Shown in pieces: positions 1-10,057 of a stretch of 64,000 bases of DNA. Position 1 is the first letter of the stretch; the number at the start of each line of letters is the position of its first letter. The position numbers and the translations under genes are program-made. The notes under the pieces were generated by a model. That model worked only from the letters and a program-made list of their open reading frames with translations, made no database searches and was not told the DNA's origin. The stretch comes from Endothia cerciana. Taxonomy: Eukaryota; Ascomycota; Sordariomycetes; Diaporthales; Cryphonectriaceae. The stretch lies in assembly GCA_026119935.1 (NCBI GenBank), contig JALRMH010000033.1:248001-312000 (forward strand). Reading direction: 5' to 3'.

Positions 1-44
1 AACCATCTTTACCACACGCCTTCATCTTCCTCGACTCTTCCAAG

Positions 45-569
45 ATGACAGACGCAGCAAGGTGGAAATCGACAGTATACGTCGGCGGACTCGCGCCAGT
101 TGTCACAATCGCAACAATACACGACGCTTTCCTTCCTTTCGGAGACATCGCAGACGTCTCGCTTCCAAAGAACGAAAATCCAAACTCCAACACTACAGAA
201 CCGCATCGCGGCTTTGCCTATGTCGAATTTGAAGACGCAGAAGACGCAAAGGAGGCAATGGACAATATGAATCAGTCCGAGTTCTTCGGCCGGGTCATCA
301 AGGTCACAGCGGCAAAGGCACCCAAGAGCGCGGACGAGGGACTGGGAAGCAAAACTGCAATTTGGGCAAAGGTATAGTGATCATCCGTTACCCTCCTGCC
401 TGGACACCCTTAGCTGACTGGGAAACAGGAGAGCTGGCTGGCAGAACATGCTGTCAGTGAGGAAGACAGACTCGCCGCAGAGCAGGCTCAGGCACCAGAA
501 GACTCGAGGACGGAAGATCCGATGCAAGGCCTGGAAGGCCTGGATGTGGCTGGGCCTCGACAAGCATAG
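45..569 (+). CDS. Stand-alone RRM protein of the cyclophilin E (PPIE/Cyp33) type
   Basis: Two exons, 45..371 and 429..569, with a 57-nt intron (gtatag...cag) in phase 0; about 155 aa. A single RNA-recognition motif fills residues 8-90, with RNP2 VYVGGL and RNP1 RGFAYVEF. The spacing and the stretch FGDIADVSLP..HRGFAYVEFEDAEDAKEAMDNMNQSEFFGR resembles the N-terminal RRM of human cyclophilin E. After the RRM the second exon gives ESWLAEHAVSEEDR and an acidic/Gln tail ending in tag, so the peptidyl-prolyl isomerase domain of the animal protein is absent. The likely role is RNA binding in spliceosome-associated mRNA processing; this is inferred from the family. The start is the first ATG after a pyrimidine-rich leader. 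The gene is complete within the window although it begins only 44 nt from the edge. Confidence 0.88.
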
Positions 570-804
570 GACTGTCTTGATTGATGGCAAGAGGGCGGAA
601 TGATACCCCAAAACATGATGTGCATGCAACGGCGTTCCGGTGGAAGGGTAGAATATGGGTTAGTGGTAATGATATGAAAATTCCTTGCATTCCAAGCCGG
701 ATGACCTGGCGTTTTTGGTGGTGCTCGCCGCCTCTATATCGAATGTACATTCACACCAGCCTTCCTCCATTGACGTCTTCCTCCCTTTGCCTCCGCTTCT
801 CAAA

Positions 805-1296
805 TCAGTGGTGCTCTTCGGAAGAGTGGTCGGCGGCGTTGTCCGCAGCTCGGTTTTGACGCTTGAGGCGGATGGTCTTGTCGGTGAAGAAGTGGCGCAT
901 GCTCGAGTAGCCGGCAGCGAAGACGGCGAAACCAACGACGACACCTGCAACATCTGTCAGCTTTCGTTCCTGATCGACTGTGACTTGGTGTGTGACGAAC
1001 CGAGGGGAATCAACTCAGCGGGGATCTGGCGGAATCGTCGGAGGCGCTGAGAAATGGTGTGAGCTGTGAGCGTGTACCGGATACTGTTAGCATCGCCTCG
1101 AAGGGACCAATGACCCTTGATGGCCTCTCGGAAGGGTCCACCATCACGTACCGGCCTGCTCCTCTTTCTAAACGACACGGTCTGATTAGAGATGTGACGC
1201 CATCAATGGACACAAACGGAGGGAGGGACTTACGGGCACCGGGCGCATCATGGCCCTGGTGGGCTGGAACATCCGCATAGCTCTCGTGGCATACAT
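805..1296 (-). CDS. NDUFA4: NDUFA4/MLRQ-type (B12D family) respiratory-chain subunit
   Basis: Four exons on the minus strand: 1296..1234, 1167..1152, 1063..1001 and 944..805, giving 93 aa. The N-terminus MYATRAMRMFQPTRAMMRP is rich in Arg and Met, like a mitochondrial presequence. It is followed by KEEQAAHTISQRLRRFRQIP, then AELIPLGVVVGFAVFAAGYSS (one membrane segment) and a basic tail RHFFTDKTIRLKRQN ending in SSEEHH. This is the layout of fungal MLRQ/NDUFA4 proteins. NDUFA4 was named as a complex I subunit and later assigned to cytochrome c oxidase in animals; the fungal protein is a small inner-membrane respiratory subunit. Exon 2 is only 16 nt and is required to join the phases (leaving G for the Ala codon). 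The gene is divergent from COX12, 412 bp away. Confidence 0.85.
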
Positions 1297-1708
1297 TTCG
1301 ACGTTGTTTCTTGAGTGGAGATGGGTCCGTGTAGAGCAGATGTGTCGAAGGCCGAGGCTTTGAGTCAATGGTAATCTGCAGGTCAGGTAGGGTGCTTCTG
1401 TCCTGGTTCGATCCGCGCCAGAGGAAGCTCCAAGTCGCAGGTTGCCCATCTCCAAAAACAGCTTTCTCCACCTAGCTCCCAAATCGAGCCAGTCAGATCG
1501 CCCAATTTCCAACACAAGCCGGCCGGAGAGCGACAGCTGCCCCTCTGACCGATGACTTTGGCCTTAGATTTCCGGCCATTTCCATTCATCATCGACATCC
1601 CCCAACTCCGTCTAACAACCCACGACGCTCAACGTCAACTGGCCCCATTCGACCGCCATTGAGCTTCACAACCCTCTCCACTCAGTCGCCTATCTCCCAA
1701 CGATCAAG
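1297..1708. promoter_or_regulatory. Shared divergent promoter of NDUFA4 (-) and COX12 (+)
   Basis: These 412 bp separate the two start codons and contain no other credible gene. The COX12 side is rich in C and T from about 1590 to 1700, as is usual for fungal core promoters and leaders. No clear TATA box is visible. Because both genes encode small respiratory-chain subunits, co-regulation from one nucleosome-free region is a reasonable inference. Specific factor sites were not identified. Confidence 0.5.
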
Positions 1709-2263
1709 ATGTCTGACGACGAGCGCGTTACCAAGCCCTTCAAGTTCGTCACTGGTATGTCGAGGCTCTCTGTTCCTCCCAGGCCGATCGTATGATTTTC
1801 TCGCGCAGGACTAACCTTGGCTTATAGCTGGTATGATACACCCTTCTCGACCACGAAGCCTCCACAAACCGCCGGTACCGACGACAACTGTTACTGCTTA
1901 TGCTGTTGTCGTCAGACTTTGTGTGCCTTGGAGAACACTTTGGAACGGGACAGACCCCATCTGACTCGAGCTCTCTACTCCATTAGGTGTCGACGCCCGC
2001 TTCCCGAACATGAACCAGACCAAGCACTGCTGGCAGAATTACGTTGACTACCACAAGTGCATCCTCGCCAAGGGTGAGGACTTCGCCCCCTGCCGCCAGT
2101 TCTGGCTGGCCTACCGATCACTGTGCCCCAGCGGCTGGTACCAGCGGTGGGATGAGCAGAGAGGTACGCTTGGACGACCCTGACAAATTCTTGCCCACTC
2201 GCAATGGCTGGCTGACGATGTTCTACTGCAGAGGCTGGAAACTTCCCGGCGCGCTTGGAGTAA
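1709..2263 (+). CDS. COX12: Cytochrome c oxidase subunit 6b (COX12), with a 3-nt micro-exon
   Basis: Proposed exons are 1709..1754, 1828..1830, 1987..2163 and 2232..2263; 85 aa, the usual length. The protein starts MSDDERVTKPFKFVT and continues DARFPNMNQTKHCWQNYVDYHKC, ending EAGNFPARLE. It has the twin-cysteine pattern of COX6B: CWQNYVDYHKC is Cx9C and CRQFWLAYRSLC is Cx10C. Such proteins enter the intermembrane space by the Mia40 disulfide relay and sit on the outer face of complex IV at the dimer interface. The 3-nt exon CTG supplies the Ala of FVTAGVDARFP, the form I know from fungal COX12 proteins. Skipping it would give FVTGVDARFP, which is also in frame, so the ORF alone cannot decide. 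The micro-exon has its own branch point (ctaac), acceptor (tatag) and donor (gtatga). Confidence 0.9.
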
Positions 2264-2758
2264 AATGGAAACTAGGGGCACGGTAGAGCAAGCATAGATG
2301 ATTGGGATCACGCGGCATGGCTGTATAGGAGGAACGTAGGGCGCGAATGATGCGTTTTGATGTTGATTGATATCGTCGCATTTTTCTCTTGTGACATGAT
2401 CCAGGTCCTGGACGCAACCTTTCATCCTGCGTTCCCAGCGATCAGCTTCTCACCAGCGCCAGGATTGCCCGCCACAGCATCGTAGACTCGCACGTCTACA
2501 TGGCAATGCGGCTTATACACTCCAAACCAAGAGCCGTTCTAGGCAAAGAGTAGATGAAGTGTATTTCTCAGGTATCATGGAAGTTGAATCCAGTCAAAAT
2601 TCTTAAAATACTAACACCACTTGTCCCCGCTTGCCAAATTTGATGTGACGCCTTCCAACGCCAGACTCAACGCCAGACTTCCAAGGCCTTCACAGTACAG
2701 CGTTTGTACCTGATAGGCACAGCATTCTCGATGACACTTACTGCCCGCATCCCCTGAC
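2264..2758. other. Intergenic region between COX12 and SDE2 3' ends
   Basis: This convergent intergenic region of 495 bp should hold the two 3' UTRs. Around 2590-2615 it is A/T-rich (attcttaaaatac) and could contain polyadenylation signals. I see no gene, repeat or RNA structure that I can support. Confidence 0.5.
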
Positions 2759-3658
2759 TTAGTTCTTCTGACCCTCCTCATCCTCTTCGTCATCAGAACT
2801 CATGAACTCGTCATCTTCCTCAAAGCCAAAGAACGTCCGTGCCTTGGCTGTTGAAGCCGCAGGCGCCTTGCCCTTGCCTTCGTCAGACTGAGGTGTCGTG
2901 GCCCCGGAACCCCCCTCCTCTCGGATATCCTCGTCCTCAGCAGCGGAGTCCTCGTCAATAGCTTCCATCGAAGAACTGGACGAGCCAACCGAAGTGCCTA
3001 TCAGGTTGTCCCTCACATTCCCCTCCTTCATCGCCGCAAGGACTGCATTCCGCGTCCTCTCTAGCGCCTCCTCCTTATCCTCGACCCACTTGCCATCCAT
3101 GCGTCCCCGGTTGACATTCCGGATCTCCTCCTCTCGGCGATCAGCCGCCTCCACGATCGCCGTCCACCGCTCCCGCCTCAGCTCTTTCTCCTTCTGCTCC
3201 ATCTCCGGCTTGATAGCAAGGTACTCGGCCAGCGCTTTCGCTTCAGTGACGGTCCGTAGTCGCCGCCCGTCTAAGTTTCGGCTCGATGCGTTTTCGTCGC
3301 CACGATTCTTCTTGCGCTTCGAGGACATGCGACCACCTGCAGCCCGGAGTTGCGAGCCGAAACCACCCTTGCCGCCACAGAGAGGGTGGGTAAGGCGTAG
3401 CGCGAGGATGTCCTCTGACGAGGAGGATGTGAACGTTGAGAGTGCGCATGATGAGCATTGTGGGAGTTCGAGGTTGGAATTCGTGGTGAGTATGAGGGCT
3501 TGAAATGTGTCTTCATCGAGTTGTGCTGGCAATCGGTTGCCCAGCTCATTCCAAAGGGTTTGAACGGGTGTTGACGACGGTAAGGGCAGGCAGAGGGTCT
3601 TGGGTAGTCCCAGCCCGTTGAAGCTCGTGATGAGCACGTTGAGGTAGGTAGACTCCAT
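2759..3658 (-). CDS. SDE2: SDE2-type ubiquitin-fold splicing/genome-maintenance factor
   Basis: One uninterrupted exon of 299 aa, starting at the ATG at 3658 (MESTYLNVLITSFNGLGLPK). The first ~100 residues look like a ubiquitin fold, ending in the diagnostic Sde2 processing site GGKGG followed by FGSQLRAAGGRM. In Sde2 proteins the bond after GG is cut by deubiquitinating proteases, and the released Lys-starting fragment acts in the spliceosome on selected introns and is an N-degron substrate. Downstream lie a basic stretch (SSKRKKNRGDENASSRNLDGRRLRTV... in the genome), a charged coiled-coil-like region and an acidic Ser-rich tail ending EEDEEGQKN. The frame stays open upstream of this ATG, but the ubiquitin-fold start favours it. 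The gene is divergent from eS10. Confidence 0.9.
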   Translation of the reverse strand: MESTYLNVLITSFNGLGLPKTLCLPLPSSTPVQTLWNELGNRLPAQLDEDTFQALILTTNSNLELPQCSSCALSTFTSSSSEDILALRLTHPLCGGKGGFGSQLRAAGGRMSSKRKKNRGDENASSRNLDGRRLRTVTEAKALAEYLAIKPEMEQKEKELRRERWTAIVEAADRREEEIRNVNRGRMDGKWVEDKEEALERTRNAVLAAMKEGNVRDNLIGTSVGSSSSSMEAIDEDSAAEDEDIREEGGSGATTPQSDEGKGKAPAASTAKARTFFGFEEDDEFMSSDDEEDEEGQKN

Positions 3659-4046
3659 GACAACAAGATAAATATGGCTGCTGTTTTGGCTTCCCTTGGA
3701 TGGGCAAACCTCGAATGTTCTGATGCCTATGGACAAGGCAAAGCCGGGACTTTGGTTGTCGCAAAGTGAACCACTGGGAGGCGAGAGGCGCAACTTCCAG
3801 GCTGAGAGCGACGCTAACCAAGGTGCACGGGCCAGGCCTTCCACGGAAAGCGGAGATTCTCAAACCCCTAGCGCGGAAGTAAAGTGGGCCCAAAGTCACC
3901 CTGCACCGCACATTTGGCGAGGTCCTAGAGCAAGAGCCACCCAGCACAGAAATCCAACCCGTCGCGGAAAAAAGACTGTCGCCCATCGTCTTTCCGAACT
4001 CCACGATCAACCACCCACTCAATCAGTCCGCAAACCGATCGCAACC
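3659..4046. promoter_or_regulatory. Divergent promoter of SDE2 (-) and RPS10 (+)
   Basis: 388 bp between opposed start codons. The RPS10 side has a short leader with ccacgatcaaccacccactcaatcag-like C/A-rich sequence before the ATG context caaccATGC. No TATA box or named motif is evident, and the promoter role is inferred from gene orientation. Confidence 0.45.
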
Positions 4047-4964
4047 ATGCTTATTCCCAAGGCCGACCGCAAGGCGATCCACGAGGTATGAAAATCATCT
4101 GCAAGCGTGAAGAACCCGGCGGAAAATTCGAAGAGGTCCCAACGAAGAAAGACAACATCGAAAACTTGATCAATTCGCAACCTTATGATGCAGTCTACAT
4201 TCGGGGATCTCGACGAAGCGTGGTGGAATACCACGATTTTGGGTTGGGGCGAATGGCTGATGGTTTGTGTTGATGACAGGCTCTCTTCCGTGAGGGAGTT
4301 CTCGTGGCCCAGAAGGAGTAAGCATCATTGGAGAGTGTATGTCGTGGCCTGGGAATCCTCGACTGACCGATCGCTCTGTCTAGCTATAACCTTCCTGAGC
4401 ACCCCGAAATCCCCGTCAAGAACCTCTATGTCATCAAGGCCATGCAGTCCCTGAACAGCCGTGGCTACGTCAAGACTCAGTTCTCTTGGCAATACTGTGC
4501 GTGACACCCCCATCGATGGAAGTCTGGAGAGGGCATATGAGACGACGTCACCAACAATGATGACCATCAACCCGAGACTGATGGCGTTTTCTCTGCTGCA
4601 GACTACTACACCCTGACCCCCGAGGGCCTCGACTACCTGCGCGAGTGGCTCCACCTGCCCGCCGAGATCGTACCCGCCACCCACATCAAGCAGCAGCGTT
4701 CTCACGCTCCTCCCCGTGGCATGCTTGGCGATGAGGAGCGCCGCCGACCCTTTGGCCGTGGCCGTGGCGACCGTGGCGACCGTGAGGGCGGCTACCGCCG
4801 CCGCGATGCTGGTGAGGGCAAGGAGGGTGGTGCCCCTGGCGAGTTCAACCCTCAGTTGTAAGCCGGACCGATCGACGACAAAAGAACTGAACTCGGACAA
4901 CTGATGCTAACTTTTCGCTAGCCGTGGTGGATTTGGCCGTGGCCGTGGCGCCCCCCCATCTTAA
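4047..4964 (+). CDS. RPS10: 40S ribosomal protein eS10 (RPS10)
   Basis: Five exons: 4047..4085, 4280..4317, 4384..4496, 4602..4857 and 4922..4964; 162 aa. The protein begins MLIPKADRKAIHEALFREGV and contains NLPEHPEIPVKNLYVIKAMQ, FSWQYYYYTLTPEGLDYLRE and WLHLPAEIVPATH, all hallmarks of eS10. The C-terminal tail is rich in Arg and Gly (FGRGRGDRGDREGGYRRR, RGGFGRGRGAPPS), as in other eukaryotes. eS10 sits in the head of the 40S subunit near the mRNA entry channel. The first intron (194 nt) lies just after codon 13, a common arrangement in fungal ribosomal protein genes where early introns affect expression. All joins give the expected protein and keep phase. Confidence 0.95.
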
Positions 4965-6781
4965 GTCGACTCTGATCTCTGGGAAAGGGAAAGGAATCTG
5001 CATGGACGCTCTTTGGCCCGGACGTCTACTCCAGACATGAGGGGGCCAACAATGAATCGAAATACCACGCGTCAACCTTGGGATGGCTGAGCAGTGGACG
5101 GGTGTTTGCTTTCGGAGTTAGGAGGTTAGATCTCCTCGGAAAAACATAGCATCACGGGATTCATCTGCCACGCTGGGACTCGGATGCAATATTGCAGTGA
5201 TGGACGAATCAAAGAGTCCTGACGACTTCTCAAAAAGACCCCTGGGTTCCTGCCTTCTCTTTCGTGCCCGGTCATCTCCAAATACACGGCCGCATCTGTT
5301 CGAAAACTGATGTGACCGAGTATCCAATAGGCTCGACAAGGCTTGTTCTTGGTGCAGATTTTCTGAAGGCTGCTCGAGGACTAGTGACCAAGGTTTCTCC
5401 CCACCGGTCTAGATGTCAGAGTGAGACTGCCTCATCTGGGTTCACCCCGTGCGGTATACCCTCTGGCAGGATGACTGGATGAGAGCCATTGGAGTTCTAT
5501 GTCTAGGAAAGGTCCGCCATCCTGTTTTGGCCAAACATCGCGAGCTGGAGCAAACCGTCCAGCATAATAGCGGCCACTAAGACTACACAGAGGATGAAGC
5601 AATGTGAGCGGCATCTGTGAATGGTCTCGGCGTATGTTGGTGATCCCGAACATCACTCATTCGTACTTCCCGCGACGTCTGTGATAATGCGCGTGAAACG
5701 GATCTCTAAAGTTTGTAGCATGCAACGGCTTGTCAAGGCGCCTCGGTGTGTCACATTCGCCACGGGGCTTTGGTCTGCATTTCAATGATCTGGGGAAATC
5801 AAGACATCTCTGCACCAGCCAGGGTTGGCCCTTCGTAAGCTGGACCATTAACCACTGTCATCAAGATGACCGGATTCAATTTCTACACGATTAGCGTCTG
5901 GGTATCACAAATGACCGTAGTTCTATCCAAGCCGTCTTCGCTTTCAACAGGATTCTCGTATTCTTCTTAAGATACTCCAGATGGAGGCTCACTTCTCGCG
6001 ACCAGTCGAGGTCTACTTGTAGAGTAAGCTGCGCGAACATGGGTGGCCCCGCTCGCTTCGATCTCGTGGCCATGGAAACACTCTTGGAATAGCTGACCCG
6101 TCTATGCTGTAACTGTAGTGTCTGGGCTCTCCGTGGCTTGAGCCTATACCGCCTCATCCCGAAACCCAAGTACCTATGCAGGTTACAATACTAGTCACCG
6201 CTGAGAAGAACAGGTGACAGTCGCAGCTCTGGGCAACCTTGGGACAGCTGCACAGGGGGTTCTCGAAGCAGAACTCAGTCCAGACCTGACAGGGCTGTTG
6301 AGGGTGGGTCCACAGTCCACCTGTGGGCTGTCGAACGTGCAGTTGTGGTGGGGAACGGGCTGCAGGATGACGGAGAGATGCCCCGCCAATCCCCGCGACG
6401 AGCACGGGAAGCCTCACCCCACCCCCAGCTGATGCTCAACCGATCCCTGGTGACAAGCTTCAAGCACGACTGACATTTGCATGGCCGTAAATCGACAGTG
6501 CGCGTCGAATACTGGCGGTTAGCGGCCCGTCAGGAGCCAAATTGGAGCTAGGGGCTGGACCAAGAGAGGAGAACTGAACATAACGGGATAGTATCGTTTT
6601 ATATATGCAACGAATAAATATAGCTGTTCCTGCTGACATGTTCCCTCGCGATTCCCCCTCTCCGACCTCTTCTTAAGCTGCACGATCCGCCCTCTTCGCT
6701 TCTCTCTGCAGAAACTTCCTTACCACACTTTGAATTTCCTGAAACCCAGAAGCGACACCTCCTTCCCTACATTCACTCAAG
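4965..6781. other. 1.8-kb intergenic region before the polyol dehydrogenase
   Basis: No conserved protein is visible on either strand; the open frames here are short and have no family features. The last 200 bp look like a promoter: a TATA-like tract at 6598-6607 followed by a C/T-rich leader (about 6650-6725) ending just before the ATG at 6782. The rest is unremarkable. Confidence 0.5.
6598..6607 (+). promoter_or_regulatory. TATA-like element of the polyol dehydrogenase gene
   Basis: The sequence tttatatatg lies about 180 bp upstream of the start codon and is followed by a long C/T-rich stretch typical of strongly or inducibly transcribed fungal genes. Assignment rests on position and composition only. 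Confidence 0.4.
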
Positions 6782-8261
6782 ATGGCGAACCTCCCTAAGT
6801 CCATGAAGGCGCTGCAGTAAGTCAGGTCTCGCATGTCAGCTCCCAGGAGGTTACTGTCGAATACCCCATTACCTTTCGACGAGAACCAGCCTCGAATTGA
6901 GGCTCGTCCTCAAATACCAACACTAATGCACCTGCTAGGTACTCAGAGCCTACAAAGTTCTCCATTGTCGAGATCCCTCTCCCTGAACTTAGAGATGATG
7001 ACATCCTCGTCAAGGTGAAGGCGTGTGGCGTGTGCGGAACTGGTGAGATCTGCCCGTCCTGGCTCCTAAGAACACTGCCGTGTATTCCTGAAGCTTCCGT
7101 GTTAACCACCTTCCGCCGTTCACAGATCTGGTATGGGATTCCCAGTCAACTTCGGCTCTTCTCTGGTACTGCCGGCACCTGGAGACCGGAGGTCCTTCAG
7201 TGTCCACTCGATGATTCGAATGCTTACTGATCCGCGATCCCAGCACATCCATGAGGGAGAATTCATTGCCAAGTTTCCACTTATTCCTGGCCACGAGACT
7301 GTGGGCGTTGTTGCCGCCAAGGGCAAGGTCCGTGTATTCGAAGTATCAGCCCTCGGGACCAGTACATGCTGAGATCATATACAGAACGTCAAGAGCTTCG
7401 AGGTTGGTGACCGGGTGGCAGCTGACAACTCCGAGCTCTGTGGCCACTGCTTCTACTGCCGTCGTGGCGAGCCACTTCTGTGCGAGAACGTAAGATATAC
7501 CTTCCGGAGCGACCTGGTGCTGTAGCCTTAGTAGCTAACTCTCCCCATAGTGGAGTGGTCACGGTACCACTCTGCCTGGTGGCTTCGCCGAGTACTGCGC
7601 ATACCCGCAGCACCAGATCTTCAAGATCAACAACCTTAGCGACGTCGATGCCACCCTGATCGAACCCGCGTCGTGCGCCTGCCACGGCCTTGACAAGATC
7701 CGCCCTCGCCTGGGATCCTCCGTGCTTATGTTCGGAGCTGGTCCCACAGGCCTGATGCTCGCACAGCTTCTGCGCCAGAATGGAGGCTGCAGCGTCACCA
7801 TCGCCGCCCCTGGTGGTCTGAAGATGGAGCTCGCCAAGAGCCTCGACGCAGCCGACCACTACGTCGAGCTGTCCCGCTCCGATCCGTCACCCCAGTTTGA
7901 CCAGATCAAGGCCGAGAACAAGTACGGATTCGACGTGGTCATTGAGGCCACTGGCTCAGTCAAGCTCCTCGAGGACGCCATTCACTACGTCCGCCGCGGT
8001 GGCACTCTCGTCGTCTACGGCGTGTACGCCAACTCTGCCCGTGTCTCGTGGCCACCGGCCAAGATCTTCGGCGACGAGATCCGTATTATTGGTTCCTTCT
8101 CGGAGACTTTTATGTTCCCCGCCACCATCGGGTACCTCGACAGCGGCAAGATCAAAACAAAGGGGATCGTCAATAAGACATTCAAGCTGGAGCAGTTCCA
8201 GGAGGCCCTCGACTCCATCAAGAACAAGAGTGCCATCAAGGCCGCTATTGTCTTTGATTAG
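6782..8261 (+). CDS. Zinc-dependent polyol dehydrogenase, D-arabinitol dehydrogenase type
   Basis: Six exons: 6782..6816, 6939..7042, 7126..7130, 7244..7327, 7385..7489 and 7551..8261; 347 aa, the usual length for medium-chain dehydrogenases. The spliced protein reads MANLPKSMKALQYSEPTKFS and then ILVKVKACGVCGTDLHIHEG. The catalytic-zinc ligands are visible: Cys in ACGVCGTD and the His/Glu of PGHETVGVV. The structural-zinc loop is CGHCFYCRRGEPLLC. The nucleotide-binding motif is VLMFGAGPTGLMLAQLL. This subfamily oxidises sugar alcohols such as D-arabinitol, sorbitol or xylitol; the exact substrate cannot be read from sequence. Exon 3 is a 5-nt micro-exon (ATCTG) encoding the end of GTDL. Without it the frame breaks and the conserved motif is lost. 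Confidence 0.88.
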
Positions 8262-9234
8262 ACAAAGCGTGAGCTTAAGGCAATGTTGGGACTGCTGGGG
8301 CCCACTTTAGCCATGATGTTTGACGAGTTAAATGCCACTTCTCCTTCCAAGGGTATCTGATGGGGCCGCGGCTTGGGAAAAGCGACCGGTGTTGTATAGG
8401 AAAATTCAAGCTGGCAAGCGCAGCAATGTCACTTGCTGCCATTTTGGTGATCAAAGGGGAGCGGTTTTTTGCTATATGAGGTGATTGATGCCATGTCGAA
8501 CCCTCATGTTGGTGTTACTCGAGCCCATCAGTACTACGTACCATGTGAGAGACGGCCGCCCATCTAGCATCGGGCTAAGACCACAGTAGCTTCACGGCCC
8601 CAGATTTCCTGCCACCACACACTGTAGCATCCACAGCCGCATCACCTGCCTTTTCGAGTAAGGTTTAACATGAGTGTTCCGGAGTCCGGATCTCTGCTCC
8701 AGCTTTCCCCGTCTGTGGACGTCTGTTTCGAAACAAGGATGTCTCAGCTTCGACTCGATCTTTTTCAATTATACCATTTCCTGAAGTCAGCGCTGTTTTG
8801 TACCCGAGGCCCGTCCGCCTGGTTCGTGTCACCTTCTAAGCACGTGTTCCTGCAGCTTGTGTCGTTCCTTTGACTGATCAGAATGCCACGGTGACCCTTT
8901 GGTACATGTGGATTGCACCAAATCATACGCGGAGTTTTGATGAAGCGAGGTTATTCAAGTTGCCACATCCGGCTTCTGATCGCTGGTCTGAACGGGGTGC
9001 AAAGCTATAAGTGTACGGACGTGCCCTCGTCCTGACTGACAATCCCATGTTGTTGTGGTTGATACTTGTTACTTCCAAGGTTGTTGCATGACCTGACCAG
9101 GCCCTCCGGATTTCTTGCTCAGACGTCAACTCGCAAACGTGTTCATTTCTTCAGGCCCAGCATTTCCGGATAGCATCGTTTTCCTGTAATATATCCAAGT
9201 CTTCTCGTGTTGAACATCCACACCTGCCGCCAAA
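8262..9234. other. Intergenic region, ~1 kb
   Basis: 3' region of the polyol dehydrogenase and upstream region of the DUF3712 gene. Nothing with family features is seen on either strand. The sequence just before 9235 (gccgccaaaATGG) is a good fungal start context. Confidence 0.5.
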
Positions 9235-10057
9235 ATGGATGCGATAGTGTCGATGATCCTGAACCGGTCCACGGTGACTGTTGAGCATATCAAAATCACG
9301 AAAGCCACTCCTGAGTATGTCTCATTTACACTATACTGTCGAACCACAGGATTATATCATACTGATCTCCCCCACCAGCTCCCTCACCATGTCCCTGGTG
9401 AACCGCGTGACCGGCACCGGCCCCACCTCCGCAACCATGGCGCCCATGGTCGTCGACCTCGTCTTCGGCGGGGTCCCGTGGGGCAAGCTGCAGCTCCCCG
9501 AGGTCAAGACGTCGTCCGGCGGCACCGGGGTAATTTGCGCCGAGCAGGAGGTGGCCATTACGAACCAGGAGTCGTTCCGCGCGTTCGTCAGGGCGCTGAT
9601 GCTGGACGACGAGCTGACCCTGACCCTGGACAACGGCGACTGCCACATCACGAGCAAGATCATGGGGTTCAGCATGAGGAGCAACGTGGTGTACAGGAAG
9701 AACCTGGTCATCAAGGGGATGCGCGGGCCCAGGATCAGCCTGGTCGAGACGACGGGGGAGAGCAGCACGGTGAAGGTGGACAACCCGAGCCCGCTAGAGA
9801 TCGACCACGGCGTGAGCCTATTTGACGTCGCGGACGGGGAAGACGTGGTCGCGCAGCTCAAGGGCCACCTGGTCATCTTGCGCGGGGCTTGTGATAGTAC
9901 CCTGGGCATCACATTCAAGGGCAGGAAGGTCGCGCCGGGCACAAAGGTCAGGCTGGTAGGCCGGGGCACCGAGGAGGAGAGCTGGATGAACGATACGCTG
10001 CAGTACATCAACTCTGAGTTCGAGGTGACGCAGCAGTTTGCTGCGCTCACGGGTTAG
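9235..10057 (+). CDS. DUF3712 family protein (AsmA-like fold predicted)
   Basis: Two exons, 9235..9314 and 9379..10057; 252 aa. The join uses donor gtatgt and acceptor ccaccag and gives ITKATPDSLTMSLVNRVTGTGPTSATMAP, the typical opening repeat of fungal DUF3712 proteins; an earlier acceptor at 9349 would hit a stop. The remainder (VVDLVFGGVPWGKLQLPEVK, ..VAITNQESFRAFVRALM.., LVIKGM) follows the beta-rich family pattern. Family members are often secreted or membrane-anchored proteins of unknown function. This one lacks an N-terminal membrane segment in the chosen model, and no in-frame upstream exon with one was found, so either the protein is a short form or a 5' exon is missed. Codon use is strongly GC-rich. 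No function is claimed. Confidence 0.75.

Noticed and set aside
660..953. Open frame of ~97 codons on the minus strand overlapping the NDUFA4 last exon
   Set aside because: It is a shifted reading of the real exon; the frame giving GVVVGFAVFAAGYSS matches the family, this one does not.
4325..4900. 191-codon minus-strand frame opposite RPS10
   Set aside because: Shadow of the eS10 exons and introns; RPS10 explains the sequence fully.
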